A DNA stretch of 64,000 nt, taken from positions 1-64,000 of the forward strand of contig CABZVB010000007.1 in NCBI GenBank assembly GCA_902529115.1. Direction: 5' to 3'. Origin of the DNA: an uncultured Balneola sp. Its GTDB lineage: Bacteria > Bacteroidota > Rhodothermia > Balneolales > Balneolaceae. The translations under genes and the position numbers were made by a program. Of this stretch, positions 53,639 through 62,606 are shown one piece after another. The notes below the pieces were generated by a model. That model searched no databases, was not told where the DNA came from, and saw only the letters and a list, made by a program, of their open reading frames with translations. Within the stretch, counting starts at the first letter, position 1. Each line of letters opens with the position of its first letter.

Positions 53639-54505
53639 ATGGAAATCTTCATTGATTTTTTTGAGAATATATCTTCTACTTTTCGAGCAGGAATACTGGT
53701 TGGGGGTATATTTATATTCTGGATTATCGAAGGTGTTTTTCCTCTCTTCAGCTTTGGCTATAATAAATTCCGTCATGCCTTAATCAACGGGTTGCTTACC
53801 TTATTTTTTGTGCTCATTGGACTAGGATTTGCATCCCTACTTTTGATGGCATCACAATGGGTTTCTCAGCAGGATATTGGTCTTATTAATTGGATTTCCA
53901 TGCCCCTATGGATGCAAGTTTTAGTTGGAGTATTGCTCCTTGATTTATTTGGAGCTTATTTAGTTCACTGGGTGGAGCACAAAGTAAAATTCTTATGGAA
54001 GTTTCATTTGGTTCATCATAGTGATACACATGTAGATGTAACTACGGGGCTTCGACACCATCCAGGGGAGGCCTTATTTCGAATGTTGTTTACTATTCTT
54101 GGAGTGGTGGTGGTTGGAGCTCCTATATGGTTGGTTTTTTTATACCAAACATGTTCAGTTGTCTTCACTCACTTTAATCATGCTAACATTTCAATGTCAT
54201 CCTCTTTAGATAAGGTACTTTCTTGGGTGCTAGTTACACCAAATATGCATAAAGTGCACCATCATTATAAACAACCATATACAGATACAAATTATGGGAA
54301 TATATTTGCTATCTGGGATAGACTTTTTGGTACCTTTGCTCAGATAAATGATTCCACCAAGTTAACTTATGGCATTGATACACACATGAATCCTAAAGAA
54401 CATGAAGATGTTGTTAATTTACTTAAGATCCCTTTTCAGCCCTACAGACCACCAAGTGGATCTAAGTTTTCTGAAATCAATAAAAAGAAAGATTCATTGA
54501 AATAA
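53639..54505 (+). CDS. fatty acid hydroxylase / sterol desaturase family protein
   Basis: Integral membrane di-iron enzyme of 288 aa with four or five helices. The histidine boxes are H110-x3-H114, H123-x2-H126-H127, H140-H141, H178-x2-H181 and H204-x2-HHH207-209, followed by TDTNYGNIFAIWDRLFGTF, the family ending. It hydroxylates or desaturates a lipid such as a fatty acid, carotenoid or sterol. It is probably co-transcribed with the sortilin-like gene. The lipid substrate is not visible. Confidence 0.9.
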   Translation: MEIFIDFFENISSTFRAGILVGGIFIFWIIEGVFPLFSFGYNKFRHALINGLLTLFFVLIGLGFASLLLMASQWVSQQDIGLINWISMPLWMQVLVGVLLLDLFGAYLVHWVEHKVKFLWKFHLVHHSDTHVDVTTGLRHHPGEALFRMLFTILGVVVVGAPIWLVFLYQTCSVVFTHFNHANISMSSSLDKVLSWVLVTPNMHKVHHHYKQPYTDTNYGNIFAIWDRLFGTFAQINDSTKLTYGIDTHMNPKEHEDVVNLLKIPFQPYRPPSGSKFSEINKKKDSLK

Positions 54506-54637
54506 TTTATGAATCATCTTTTCCTGAGTTTTAAAGCAGAGATTTTTATATTTCCCAAAATAATGAGTTTAAAATACTTGTATTTTATTACTGCACTTAG
54601 TCTTGCAATTGATTAAGAGAAAGTGCTTATTCAGTTA

Positions 54638-54647
54638 GAAGCGCTTC
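54638..54647. promoter_or_regulatory. LacI-family-type palindrome upstream of susC
   Basis: GAAGCGCTTC, a perfect 10-bp palindrome with the central CG and the AAGCGCTT core used by many LacI-family regulators. It lies 54 bp before the susC start codon. No lacI gene is in the window, so the regulator would be encoded elsewhere. Other genes of the locus lack a copy upstream. Confidence 0.4.
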
Positions 54648-54700
54648 AATTTTCCTGCTCTTCCGAACTAGATTGTCTTAAACAAATAATAATAAACACT

Positions 54701-57700
54701 ATGAATAAACAATATATAAAGGTATGGTCTATTGCATCCATGTGTGCTATAGTATCTATTTTTATTACACATGTGGGTAGTTCATTGGTATATGCTCAGG
54801 TGACTAATTTTGGAATAGAAACTATAGAATCAGTCAATGCGTCCAATGAAGATTATAAAATTATAGATGTATCTGGAACTGTCACAGATGCAGAAACAGG
54901 GGAGCCTATTCCTGCAGCGAATGTTGTTGTATTAGGTACAACTATTGGTACCAGTACCGATGCTGAAGGTAAATATTCTTTGACCGTGCCAGATGATGCA
55001 GAAATTTTACAATTCAGTTATCTAGGTTATGTAACAGTAGAGGTTCCTGTAAGTGGTCGATCGGTAATTGATGTAAGTTTGGAGCAAGATCTTCTATTTT
55101 TAGATGATCTTGTAGTTGTTGGATACGGTACTCAACAACGACAGGAAGTAACTGGAGCAATTACTTCCGTCCGCTCAGAAGAAATTCAAAACATTCCTGT
55201 ATCAAGTTTTGAAAATGCTTTGCAAGGTAGAATGGCAGGAGTAAATGTAGCAGAGTCTACAGGAGAGCCTGGAGCTTCTCCTCAGATTACCATACGTGGT
55301 ACAGGTTCGATTTCAGCAGGTAACTCTCCTCTATATGTAATAGATGGTGTTCCAATTACAACTAATCGAAATTTACAGTCAGACATAGGTAGTCAACGTT
55401 CATCATTTCAACCACCCAGTGCGAATCCACTTGCTACAATTAATCCAAATGATATAGAGTCTATTGAGGTTTTAAAAGATGCTTCAGCAGCTGCAATTTA
55501 TGGTTCAAGGGGATCTAATGGGGTTATCTTAATTACTACTAAGCAGGGTTCTGCGGGTAGAACATCTATAAATTTTAGTTCTTATTTAGGGGTCTCTAAT
55601 GTATTCAACAAGCCAGATATGATGAATGCAGAGGATCTAATTCAATACACAAAGGAATCCCGTAACAATAACTACTTACAAGAAATTGAAGTTGGTAATC
55701 AAGCCGCAAACCCAGATTATAATCCAGATACAAATGCTGGTCGACCAAACGTATCTCATTTTTTAATTCCTGAACAGTATGTTAACTGGAATGGAACAGA
55801 TACAGATTGGTTAGATTTAATATTTAGCCCTGCATCTATGCAAAATTATGATCTATCCATTAGTGGTGGAAATGCTACTACGACATATGCCTTTTCAACA
55901 GGTTATTTGGATCAAGAAGGTGTTATTGAAGGATCAGCATTTCAACGTTATACACTGCGATTGGGATTAACGCATAAGATGAATAATGATATTACTATTG
56001 GTGCTAATATGAATTCAGCCCTAGCGCAGCATGATCGTTTACCTGCTAATGCAGCTTATTTTGGACAACCCCCTGGGATTGTTTATTCAGCAATGGTTCA
56101 TTCACCAGTAGTTGCGCCATACAATGATGACGGGACCATCAATCAACGAAACAATCAAGGCTTTTTAGGCGGTGGAACTTCATCCGCAAGTAATCCGCTA
56201 GCCATCATGAAATATATAAGCGAAGACATTCAAAATACTCGTGTCTTTGGAAATATGTTTGCGGATTATAATTTTAGTGAAAACATTACTTTTAAATCTT
56301 TGCTTGGATACAATGTGGAGACTATGCAGCAAAGTTTTTATAGAGGCACAGAATTTCTATATAGAACTCAGAGTTCTCCTCAGCCATTTGCTCAAACTGG
56401 TGCAGGTAATTTATTTAACTGGATCTGGGAAAATACTGTCAATTATTCCAATAATTTTGGAACGGACCACAAAGTGAATTTGATAGCAGGTTATACTGCC
56501 CAAAAAGAACGTATAGAACGAAGCGTAATCGAATCCAATGGGTTTACTGACGATCAAATAACTACTATCAATGGTGGTATTGTGAATAGTGGTGAGGAAG
56601 TTATTGAGGAATGGAGTTTGGTCTCAGCTCTAGCAAGACTAAACTATGTATTTCAGGATAAGTACCTATTGACAGCGACTGTTCGTTCAGATAGATCGTC
56701 TAGATTTGGTGCTAATAACCAGACTGGAATTTTCCCATCATTCTCACTTGGATGGAGAGCTAATCAAGAGAGCTTCTTAAGTGGTATTGATGATATTAGT
56801 GAATTGAAATTCAGAGCTAGTTATGGTGTTACTGGTAACTTTGAGATTCCTAATTATGGTGCTATAGGTTTACTCGGTGGAGCAAACTATGTTGATGGTT
56901 CTTCTCAAATTAATGGTGTAGCTCCGAGTACTTCTAGTAATGCCGATTTAACTTGGGAGACTACCTATCAAACAAACTTTGGTGTGGACTATGCTCTACT
57001 CAATGATAGAATATATGGTTCAGTAGATGTATATAACTCAACTACTCAAGATCTATTATTATTTGTGACAGTACCTGCTGCAAGTGGATTTGATGTTGCT
57101 TTGACTAATATTGGTGAAGTAGAGAACAATGGTTTTGAATTTTCTCTAACAAGTAGAAATATGGTAGGGCAATTCAGTTGGGCTACTGATTTCAACTTTG
57201 CTGCTAATGAAAATAAAGTAACTAAACTAGGTCCAGAAGGTGATGATATTCTGAGTAGTGGTGTTGCTGGTGCTCGGCATATTACCCGTATTGGCGATCC
57301 AATAGGAAGTTATTATGGATATATTGTTGAAGGTATATACCAGAATCAAGCAGAAATTGATGCAGCACCTGTAGATGAATTGGTTGGTTCAGGAGGTGCA
57401 AGACCTGGAGATTTTAGGTTTAAAGACGTCAATGGTGATGGTAAAATTACATCTGATGATCGAACTGTGACAGGTAGTTACCATCCTGATTATACTTATG
57501 GTATAACCAATAGATTTAACTACAGAAACTTTGATCTAAATATCTTTATTCAAGGTGTAATGGGTCGTGAAGTTTTAAATCTAACAGCACGCCACCTTAA
57601 AAATGGGGAAGCGAATTTTGGCTCCTATGCGGTTCTAAATGATCGTTGGAGATCTGAATTAGATCCTGGCAACGGTATACATCCAAGAGCTGATAGAAGA

Positions 57701-57994
57701 GGTAATACGCATGGTAATAACAATAGGCCATCCAGCTATCAAGTTGAAGATGGTAGTTATCTAAAAATCAAAAATTTATCATTTGGTTATACTCTGCCAG
57801 AAGACTTCTTGAATGGGGCATTTTCTCGAGCTAGGATTTATACGGCTATGACAAATTTGGCAATATTTACTGATTATATAGGATTTAATCCTGAAGTAAA
57901 TATTCAAAGAAACAGCAGTCTAACACCTGGCCAGGATTATGGAGCTTATCCATTATCAAGAACCATTCAGGTTGGCATAGATCTCGCATTTTAA
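54701..57994 (+). CDS. SusC/RagA-family TonB-dependent outer-membrane transporter
   Basis: Outer-membrane glycan transporter of 1097 aa. A signal peptide ending near VYAQ (about residue 33) is followed by a carboxypeptidase-regulatory-like domain (about 58-130, GTVTDAETGEPIPAANVVVLG). Then come the plug with VVGYGTQQRQEVTGAIT and GTGSISAGNSPLYVIDGVPI, AAAIYGSRGSNGVILITTK, and a 22-stranded barrel ending in IDLAF. The ATG at 54701 is used; an in-frame GTG at 54623 adds 26 residues before a normal signal peptide. susD follows 26 nt downstream. It imports oligosaccharide with TonB energy. Confidence 0.95.
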   Translation: MNKQYIKVWSIASMCAIVSIFITHVGSSLVYAQVTNFGIETIESVNASNEDYKIIDVSGTVTDAETGEPIPAANVVVLGTTIGTSTDAEGKYSLTVPDDAEILQFSYLGYVTVEVPVSGRSVIDVSLEQDLLFLDDLVVVGYGTQQRQEVTGAITSVRSEEIQNIPVSSFENALQGRMAGVNVAESTGEPGASPQITIRGTGSISAGNSPLYVIDGVPITTNRNLQSDIGSQRSSFQPPSANPLATINPNDIESIEVLKDASAAAIYGSRGSNGVILITTKQGSAGRTSINFSSYLGVSNVFNKPDMMNAEDLIQYTKESRNNNYLQEIEVGNQAANPDYNPDTNAGRPNVSHFLIPEQYVNWNGTDTDWLDLIFSPASMQNYDLSISGGNATTTYAFSTGYLDQEGVIEGSAFQRYTLRLGLTHKMNNDITIGANMNSALAQHDRLPANAAYFGQPPGIVYSAMVHSPVVAPYNDDGTINQRNNQGFLGGGTSSASNPLAIMKYISEDIQNTRVFGNMFADYNFSENITFKSLLGYNVETMQQSFYRGTEFLYRTQSSPQPFAQTGAGNLFNWIWENTVNYSNNFGTDHKVNLIAGYTAQKERIERSVIESNGFTDDQITTINGGIVNSGEEVIEEWSLVSALARLNYVFQDKYLLTATVRSDRSSRFGANNQTGIFPSFSLGWRANQESFLSGIDDISELKFRASYGVTGNFEIPNYGAIGLLGGANYVDGSSQINGVAPSTSSNADLTWETTYQTNFGVDYALLNDRIYGSVDVYNSTTQDLLLFVTVPAASGFDVALTNIGEVENNGFEFSLTSRNMVGQFSWATDFNFAANENKVTKLGPEGDDILSSGVAGARHITRIGDPIGSYYGYIVEGIYQNQAEIDAAPVDELVGSGGARPGDFRFKDVNGDGKITSDDRTVTGSYHPDYTYGITNRFNYRNFDLNIFIQGVMGREVLNLTARHLKNGEANFGSYAVLNDRWRSELDPGNGIHPRADRRGNTHGNNNRPSSYQVEDGSYLKIKNLSFGYTLPEDFLNGAFSRARIYTAMTNLAIFTDYIGFNPEVNIQRNSSLTPGQDYGAYPLSRTIQVGIDLAF

Positions 57995-58020
57995 TCGCAA
58001 TGATAAATAAGGAAATAGTC

Positions 58021-59379
58021 ATGAAAAAATTAATACTTACACTACTACTCCCGTTACTGTTTATCTCATGCAGCGAGGACTTTACAGTATTGGGACCAAT
58101 ATCTGAAAGAAATGTGGTCAACTACTACAAAACACAATCTGATTTTGAAGTTGCCATAAATGGAGCTTTTGATGCGTTACAATCTAATGGAACATTCGGT
58201 GTTAAATATGTTCTATTCATGGAAATGCGAGCCGATAATACAGCCAATGGTGGCGGAGCTACCGGCTTAGCCGAAACTCTTGAAGACATCGATACATTTG
58301 GAGAAATACCAACTGCAAGTGAATTAAATGACTCTTGGATAGCCTCTTATGATGGTATTGCTAGAGCAAATACTATAATTTCAAGGATTGATGATGTTAC
58401 CTTCACCAGTGATGATGTTAAAAACAGGATTAAAGGTGAAGCTCATTTTATTCGATCTATGTTATATTATCACTTAGCAGTTATCTTTGGGAATGTACCT
58501 CTAGTTACAGCTGAAGTTACAGCTCCTCAAAATATGAATTTGAATCAGGTTTCAGCTGATCAAGTTTTTGCACAAATTGCAACGGATCTTACCGCAGCTG
58601 AAGGTTTATTACCAACTACTGGTCGTGTTAGTTCTGGTGCAGCCGCCGCTTTATTGGGACGTGTATACTTACAAGCTGGTGATAATGCTTCGGCAGTAGC
58701 GCCATTGAAACGTGTAGTTGCTTCAAATGTTTATTCACTAGAAGCAAATTATGCTGATATATGGGGACCGGCCAACGAAGGAAGTAGTGAAATACTCTTT
58801 CAAGTAGAATTTATGAGTGGTAATGTAGGGGAGGGTAGTTCATTTACTGATATGTTTACTGCATCAGGCGTTGCTGGTGGTGTTGGTGGTGGTGTCGCAC
58901 CACAAACAGTTACTCAAGATTTTATTGATTCATATGAAGCTGGTGATTTACGTCAAGGAGCTACATTATCTGAAAGTGCTACAGTTGAGAAATTCGAAGA
59001 TAATCCAACTTCACCTTTTGATTCAGATGTAAATTGGGTAGAAATTCGGTACGCAGAAGTTCTTTTGAATCTTGCTGAGGCCGTCGGAGAAGGTGCAGAA
59101 GGCTATGGTTATATCAACCAGGTTCGTGCTCGTGCAGGCTTAGCAGCCATTGATGGAACAACACCTGGTTCATACAATGACAAATTACTTCATGAGCGTC
59201 GGATTGAGTTAGCATTTGAGAATAAGCGTTGGCCAGATCTTCTGCGACATGGAAAAGCTAAGAGTGTAATGGCCTCACACTTGAGTATAGGTGAAGGATC
59301 GGTAACTTTACTATTCCCTATACCTCAAAGTCAAATTGATGTTGCACCAGATGAAATGTCACAGAATGCAGAACATTAA
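58021..59379 (+). CDS. SusD/RagB-family glycan-binding lipoprotein
   Basis: Surface lipoprotein of 452 aa that forms the lid of the SusC pore. The signal peptide ends in lipobox LFISC. Typical segments are SERNVVNYYKTQSDFEVAINGAFDAL (cited as the DFEVAINGAF part), RSMLYYHLAVIFGNVPLV, AAALLGRVYLQAGD, and the C-terminal ERRIELAFENKRWPDLLRHG and LLFPIPQSQID. The ATG at 58021 is preferred over 58000 because it starts directly with MKKLILTLLLPLL. Followed by a strong terminator. Confidence 0.95.
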   Translation: MKKLILTLLLPLLFISCSEDFTVLGPISERNVVNYYKTQSDFEVAINGAFDALQSNGTFGVKYVLFMEMRADNTANGGGATGLAETLEDIDTFGEIPTASELNDSWIASYDGIARANTIISRIDDVTFTSDDVKNRIKGEAHFIRSMLYYHLAVIFGNVPLVTAEVTAPQNMNLNQVSADQVFAQIATDLTAAEGLLPTTGRVSSGAAAALLGRVYLQAGDNASAVAPLKRVVASNVYSLEANYADIWGPANEGSSEILFQVEFMSGNVGEGSSFTDMFTASGVAGGVGGGVAPQTVTQDFIDSYEAGDLRQGATLSESATVEKFEDNPTSPFDSDVNWVEIRYAEVLLNLAEAVGEGAEGYGYINQVRARAGLAAIDGTTPGSYNDKLLHERRIELAFENKRWPDLLRHGKAKSVMASHLSIGEGSVTLLFPIPQSQIDVAPDEMSQNAEH

Positions 59380-59396
59380 TTTAAAATGAAGACTTT

Positions 59397-59433
59397 AACC
59401 GGGGTACTTAACACAGTACCCCGGTTTTTTTTT
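59397..59433 (+). terminator. intrinsic terminator after susCD
   Basis: A perfect 12-bp stem AACCGGGGTACT (59397-59408) with AGTACCCCGGTT (59415-59426), a 6-nt loop and a run of nine T. It separates the susCD transcript from the deacetylase-transporter-kinase set. Confidence 0.93.
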
Positions 59434-59498
59434 CTTTTAAATTGATTAAATGAAATATTCTGAGAAAAAGAATAATTACTAAAATAATATCTAACACT

Positions 59499-60389
59499 AT
59501 GAAACAAATAATACTTTTTATCTTTGCTGGAATTCTATCAACAGGTGTTTTTGCACAAATCCAAGATGGACCTTTAAATATTATAGCTGTTTTTGCACAT
59601 CCAGATGATGGGGACTCAAAAATGGGTGGGACAGCAGCTATGATGGCTAAAATGGGACATAATGTGAAATTTGTTTCTATTACAAATGGAGATGCAGGTC
59701 ATCACGAAGAGGGAGGAGGCATGTTAGCTAAAAGAAGAAGAGCAGAGGCTCAAGAAGCCGCAAGACAATTAGGAATTGCAGAGTATAAAGTATTAGATAA
59801 TCATGATGGTGAACTTTTACCAGAATTACATATTCGTCAACAGGTTATTCGTGAAATACGTAATTGGAATGCGGATGTGGTATTAGGTCTTCGGCCAAAT
59901 GACTATCACCCCGACCATCGTTATGCAGGTGTATTAGTACAAGATGTCGCTTATATGGTAGTAGTGCCAAACGTGACACCGGACACCCCTCCTTTGACAA
60001 AAAATCCTGTATTTTTATACATGAATGATCGATTTCAAAAGCCTAATCCATTTTCCCCAGATATTGTTATAGGAATAGATGCCGTATTTGAACAGAAAGT
60101 TAGAGGCCTAGATGCACATGAGTCACAAATGTATGAATGGCTTCCTTGGGTGGGAGGAAGATTAGATGAAGTGCCAGAAAGTAAAGAAGACCGATTTACA
60201 TATTTGACGAACTTATATACTAACCGTAGTAGCATATCCGATTTACAGAGAATAAGTCTAGAAAAGTGGTATGGTAAAGAAAAAGCAGCCTCGTTCCAAT
60301 TTGTTGAATCTTTTGAGATATGTGAATATGGACACCAGCCCAGTGATGAAGAAATTCGAGCAATTTTTCCAATGCTCAACAATAATTAA
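59499..60389 (+). CDS. PIG-L/LmbE family deacetylase, exported
   Basis: Zinc deacetylase of 296 aa with a Sec signal peptide (ending about VFAQ, residue 20). The metal-binding motif is AHPDD (H34, D36, D37) and the second motif is HPDH (H137, H140). Family members deacetylate N-acetylglucosamine-containing molecules. The export signal and position after susCD argue for action on an imported oligosaccharide rather than bacillithiol synthesis. It begins the second transcript of the locus. Confidence 0.88.
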   Translation: MKQIILFIFAGILSTGVFAQIQDGPLNIIAVFAHPDDGDSKMGGTAAMMAKMGHNVKFVSITNGDAGHHEEGGGMLAKRRRAEAQEAARQLGIAEYKVLDNHDGELLPELHIRQQVIREIRNWNADVVLGLRPNDYHPDHRYAGVLVQDVAYMVVVPNVTPDTPPLTKNPVFLYMNDRFQKPNPFSPDIVIGIDAVFEQKVRGLDAHESQMYEWLPWVGGRLDEVPESKEDRFTYLTNLYTNRSSISDLQRISLEKWYGKEKAASFQFVESFEICEYGHQPSDEEIRAIFPMLNNN

Positions 60390-60453
60390 ATACTCTCGAT
60401 GAATTCTATGAAAAGGATTCATCTTTTTTATTCTTATTAAACTAACCAATATT

Positions 60454-61701
60454 ATGCCTCGTAATTATTTCATGGTAGGGCTCATACTGCTCACCTTTTT
60501 TGTTATATCATTTTTAACTAACATTATTGGTCCTCTCGTACCAGAGATTATTGAGGATTTTGATCTTAGCCTAACTTTGGTCGCCTTACTTCCTTTCGCC
60601 TTTTTTATTGCATATGGAGTTATGTCTATCCCAGCAGGGATACTTATTGAAAGATATGCGGAAAAAAAAGTCATGATATTAGCCTTTGGGATAGCATTTT
60701 TTGGAGCATTATTGTTTTCTTTAATCCCTAGTTACCTGGTTGCAGTATTGTCACTATTTTTAATTGGAACAGGCATGGCTATGCTTCAAGTAGCGATTAA
60801 CCCACTGCTAAGGGTGTCTGGTGGAGAAGAGCATTTTGCCTTTAATTCATTGATTGGACAGTTATTTTTCGGTGCAGCCTCTTTTTTAAGTCCACTTGCC
60901 TACTCTTATTTGGTTTTAAATATGGGACAAGTTGACAATGGTTGGTTTTTGCAAATGCTGAGTTCTATGGTGCCTGATAATTTACCTTGGGTATCACTTT
61001 ATTGGTTGTTTGCTATGGTATCTTTGTTAATGATGGTCATTATTGCGATCTCCAAATTTCCAGAAGTAATAAAGACAGATGACGAAAAAATAGGCGCTTT
61101 ACAAACTCACATCGATTTACTTAAGAACAAAAAAGTGCTACTATTCTTCTTTGGAATCTTTTGCTATGTGGGAACCGAACAAGGAGTTGCTAACTGGATG
61201 TCAGAATTTTTGTCTACCTATCATGGATTAGATCCTCAAACGGTAGGGGCTTCTGTGGTGTCTACATTTTGGGGATTAATGACAGCGGGCACGGTATTGG
61301 GCTTATTCTTGCTAAAAATTATGGATTCTCGGAAAGTACTCATTCTATTCACTTCTATTGTACTAATTTGTCTAGCAGTAGCATTATTTGGATCTGCAAA
61401 TATTGCTAGAGTGGCATTTCCTGCCATTGGTTTCTTTATCGCGGTCATGTGGCCCATTATTTTTTCTTTAGCACTTAACTCTATTGAAGAGCATCATGGA
61501 TCTTTTTCTGGTATTTTGGTTACAGGAATTGCTGGCGGTGCCATTGTTCCTTTGATTGTGGGCTCATTGGGGGATGTTTTTGGTCTTCGAGCTGGAATGA
61601 TCTTCCTGTTCCTAACCTATGGGTACATTCTAAGTATAGGGTTTTGGGCTAAACCCATTATTGCTAATAAAACAATAGAATTCGGTAAAAAAGATAATTA
61701 G
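60454..61701 (+). CDS. MFS sugar transporter, FucP-like
   Basis: Major facilitator of 415 aa with about twelve helices. NIIGPLVPEIIEDFDLSLTLVALLPFAFFIAYGVMSIPAGIL is the first helical pair (quoted in part: PEIIEDFDLSLTL and GVMSIPAGIL). This resembles the L-fucose:proton symporter family used for monosaccharides in FCB bacteria. The ROK gene starts 2 nt after its stop, so import and phosphorylation are coupled. The sugar is not known. Confidence 0.9.
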   Translation: MPRNYFMVGLILLTFFVISFLTNIIGPLVPEIIEDFDLSLTLVALLPFAFFIAYGVMSIPAGILIERYAEKKVMILAFGIAFFGALLFSLIPSYLVAVLSLFLIGTGMAMLQVAINPLLRVSGGEEHFAFNSLIGQLFFGAASFLSPLAYSYLVLNMGQVDNGWFLQMLSSMVPDNLPWVSLYWLFAMVSLLMMVIIAISKFPEVIKTDDEKIGALQTHIDLLKNKKVLLFFFGIFCYVGTEQGVANWMSEFLSTYHGLDPQTVGASVVSTFWGLMTAGTVLGLFLLKIMDSRKVLILFTSIVLICLAVALFGSANIARVAFPAIGFFIAVMWPIIFSLALNSIEEHHGSFSGILVTGIAGGAIVPLIVGSLGDVFGLRAGMIFLFLTYGYILSIGFWAKPIIANKTIEFGKKDN

Positions 61702-61703
61702 CC

Positions 61704-62558
61704 ATGTTATTGGGTATTGATTTAGGGGCAACAAACCTACGGATTGGCAGGGTTCTTCGTGGAAAGATAGAAACCATAAAACAGGCTCCAATTGATCAAA
61801 CCGATGATCCAGATACTTTAATAAATCAAATTTTGTCACTTATTGAATCTTGTTGGCATCCAGCTATCAGTTCAATTGGAGTTGGGGTTCCTAGTGTGGT
61901 AGATATAGACAGGGGAATTGTCTATGATGTTCAAAATATACCCTCATGGAAAGAAGTACACCTAAAAGATATCTTAGAAGAACGTTTTTCAGTTTCTACT
62001 TCGGTCAATAACGATGCGAATTGTTTTGTTCTCGGAGAGCGGTATTTTGGCCAGGCAAAAGATAAAAAAAATATAATTGGCCTAATTATAGGTACCGGTT
62101 TTGGTGCGGGTATAGTACTCAATGGGAGGTTAGTATCCGGTACTAACTGCGGAGCAGGTGAAGTGGGCATGTTGCCATACAGAGAATCCATATTGGAGCA
62201 CTATTGTTCCGGGCAATTTTTTGAACGATTTTTTGGCCAGAAAGGAGCTTCCATATATGAGAAAGCTCAACAAGGACATCAAGAGGCCATTGATATATAC
62301 TCTGAGTATGCACATCATATTTCCGAAGGTATTAAGGCCGTACTATATGCTTATGACCCAGAAATGATACTGCTTGGGGGCGCAACTGCACAGGTTTGGT
62401 CTTTTATAGAAAAAAAAGTTTGGAAGGGATTAGAAAACTTCGCCTATCCAAATTCACTGAAGGGTCTCCATATCTCACCCTCTACGCTAGAGCATGTCGC
62501 AGTGCTAGGTGCAGCTGCTTTGGTCTTAGATTCAACTAATGATAACCCCTCGAATTAA
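61704..62558 (+). CDS. ROK-family sugar kinase
   Basis: Cytoplasmic sugar kinase of 284 aa. The phosphate motif is GIDLGATNLRIG, the catalytic Asp is in NNDANCFVLGE, and GLIIGTGFGAGIVLNG follows. The zinc motif of classic ROK kinases (GH...CxCGxxGC) is absent: the region reads GAGEVGMLPYRE...HYCSGQFFE. That variant is one I associate with FCB-group ROK proteins. It probably phosphorylates the sugar brought in by the adjacent MFS transporter. Confidence 0.88.
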   Translation: MLLGIDLGATNLRIGRVLRGKIETIKQAPIDQTDDPDTLINQILSLIESCWHPAISSIGVGVPSVVDIDRGIVYDVQNIPSWKEVHLKDILEERFSVSTSVNNDANCFVLGERYFGQAKDKKNIIGLIIGTGFGAGIVLNGRLVSGTNCGAGEVGMLPYRESILEHYCSGQFFERFFGQKGASIYEKAQQGHQEAIDIYSEYAHHISEGIKAVLYAYDPEMILLGGATAQVWSFIEKKVWKGLENFAYPNSLKGLHISPSTLEHVAVLGAAALVLDSTNDNPSN

Positions 62559-62606
62559 TACTGACATAATCAATTATTATCATCACACATACGAAGGAAA
62601 GAATTC

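Noticed and set aside
61704-62558. loss of the ROK zinc motif as a sign of a dead kinase
   Set aside because: The catalytic Asp and phosphate loop are intact, and the replacing sequence resembles a variant I associate with FCB-group ROK proteins, so this is probably a subfamily trait.
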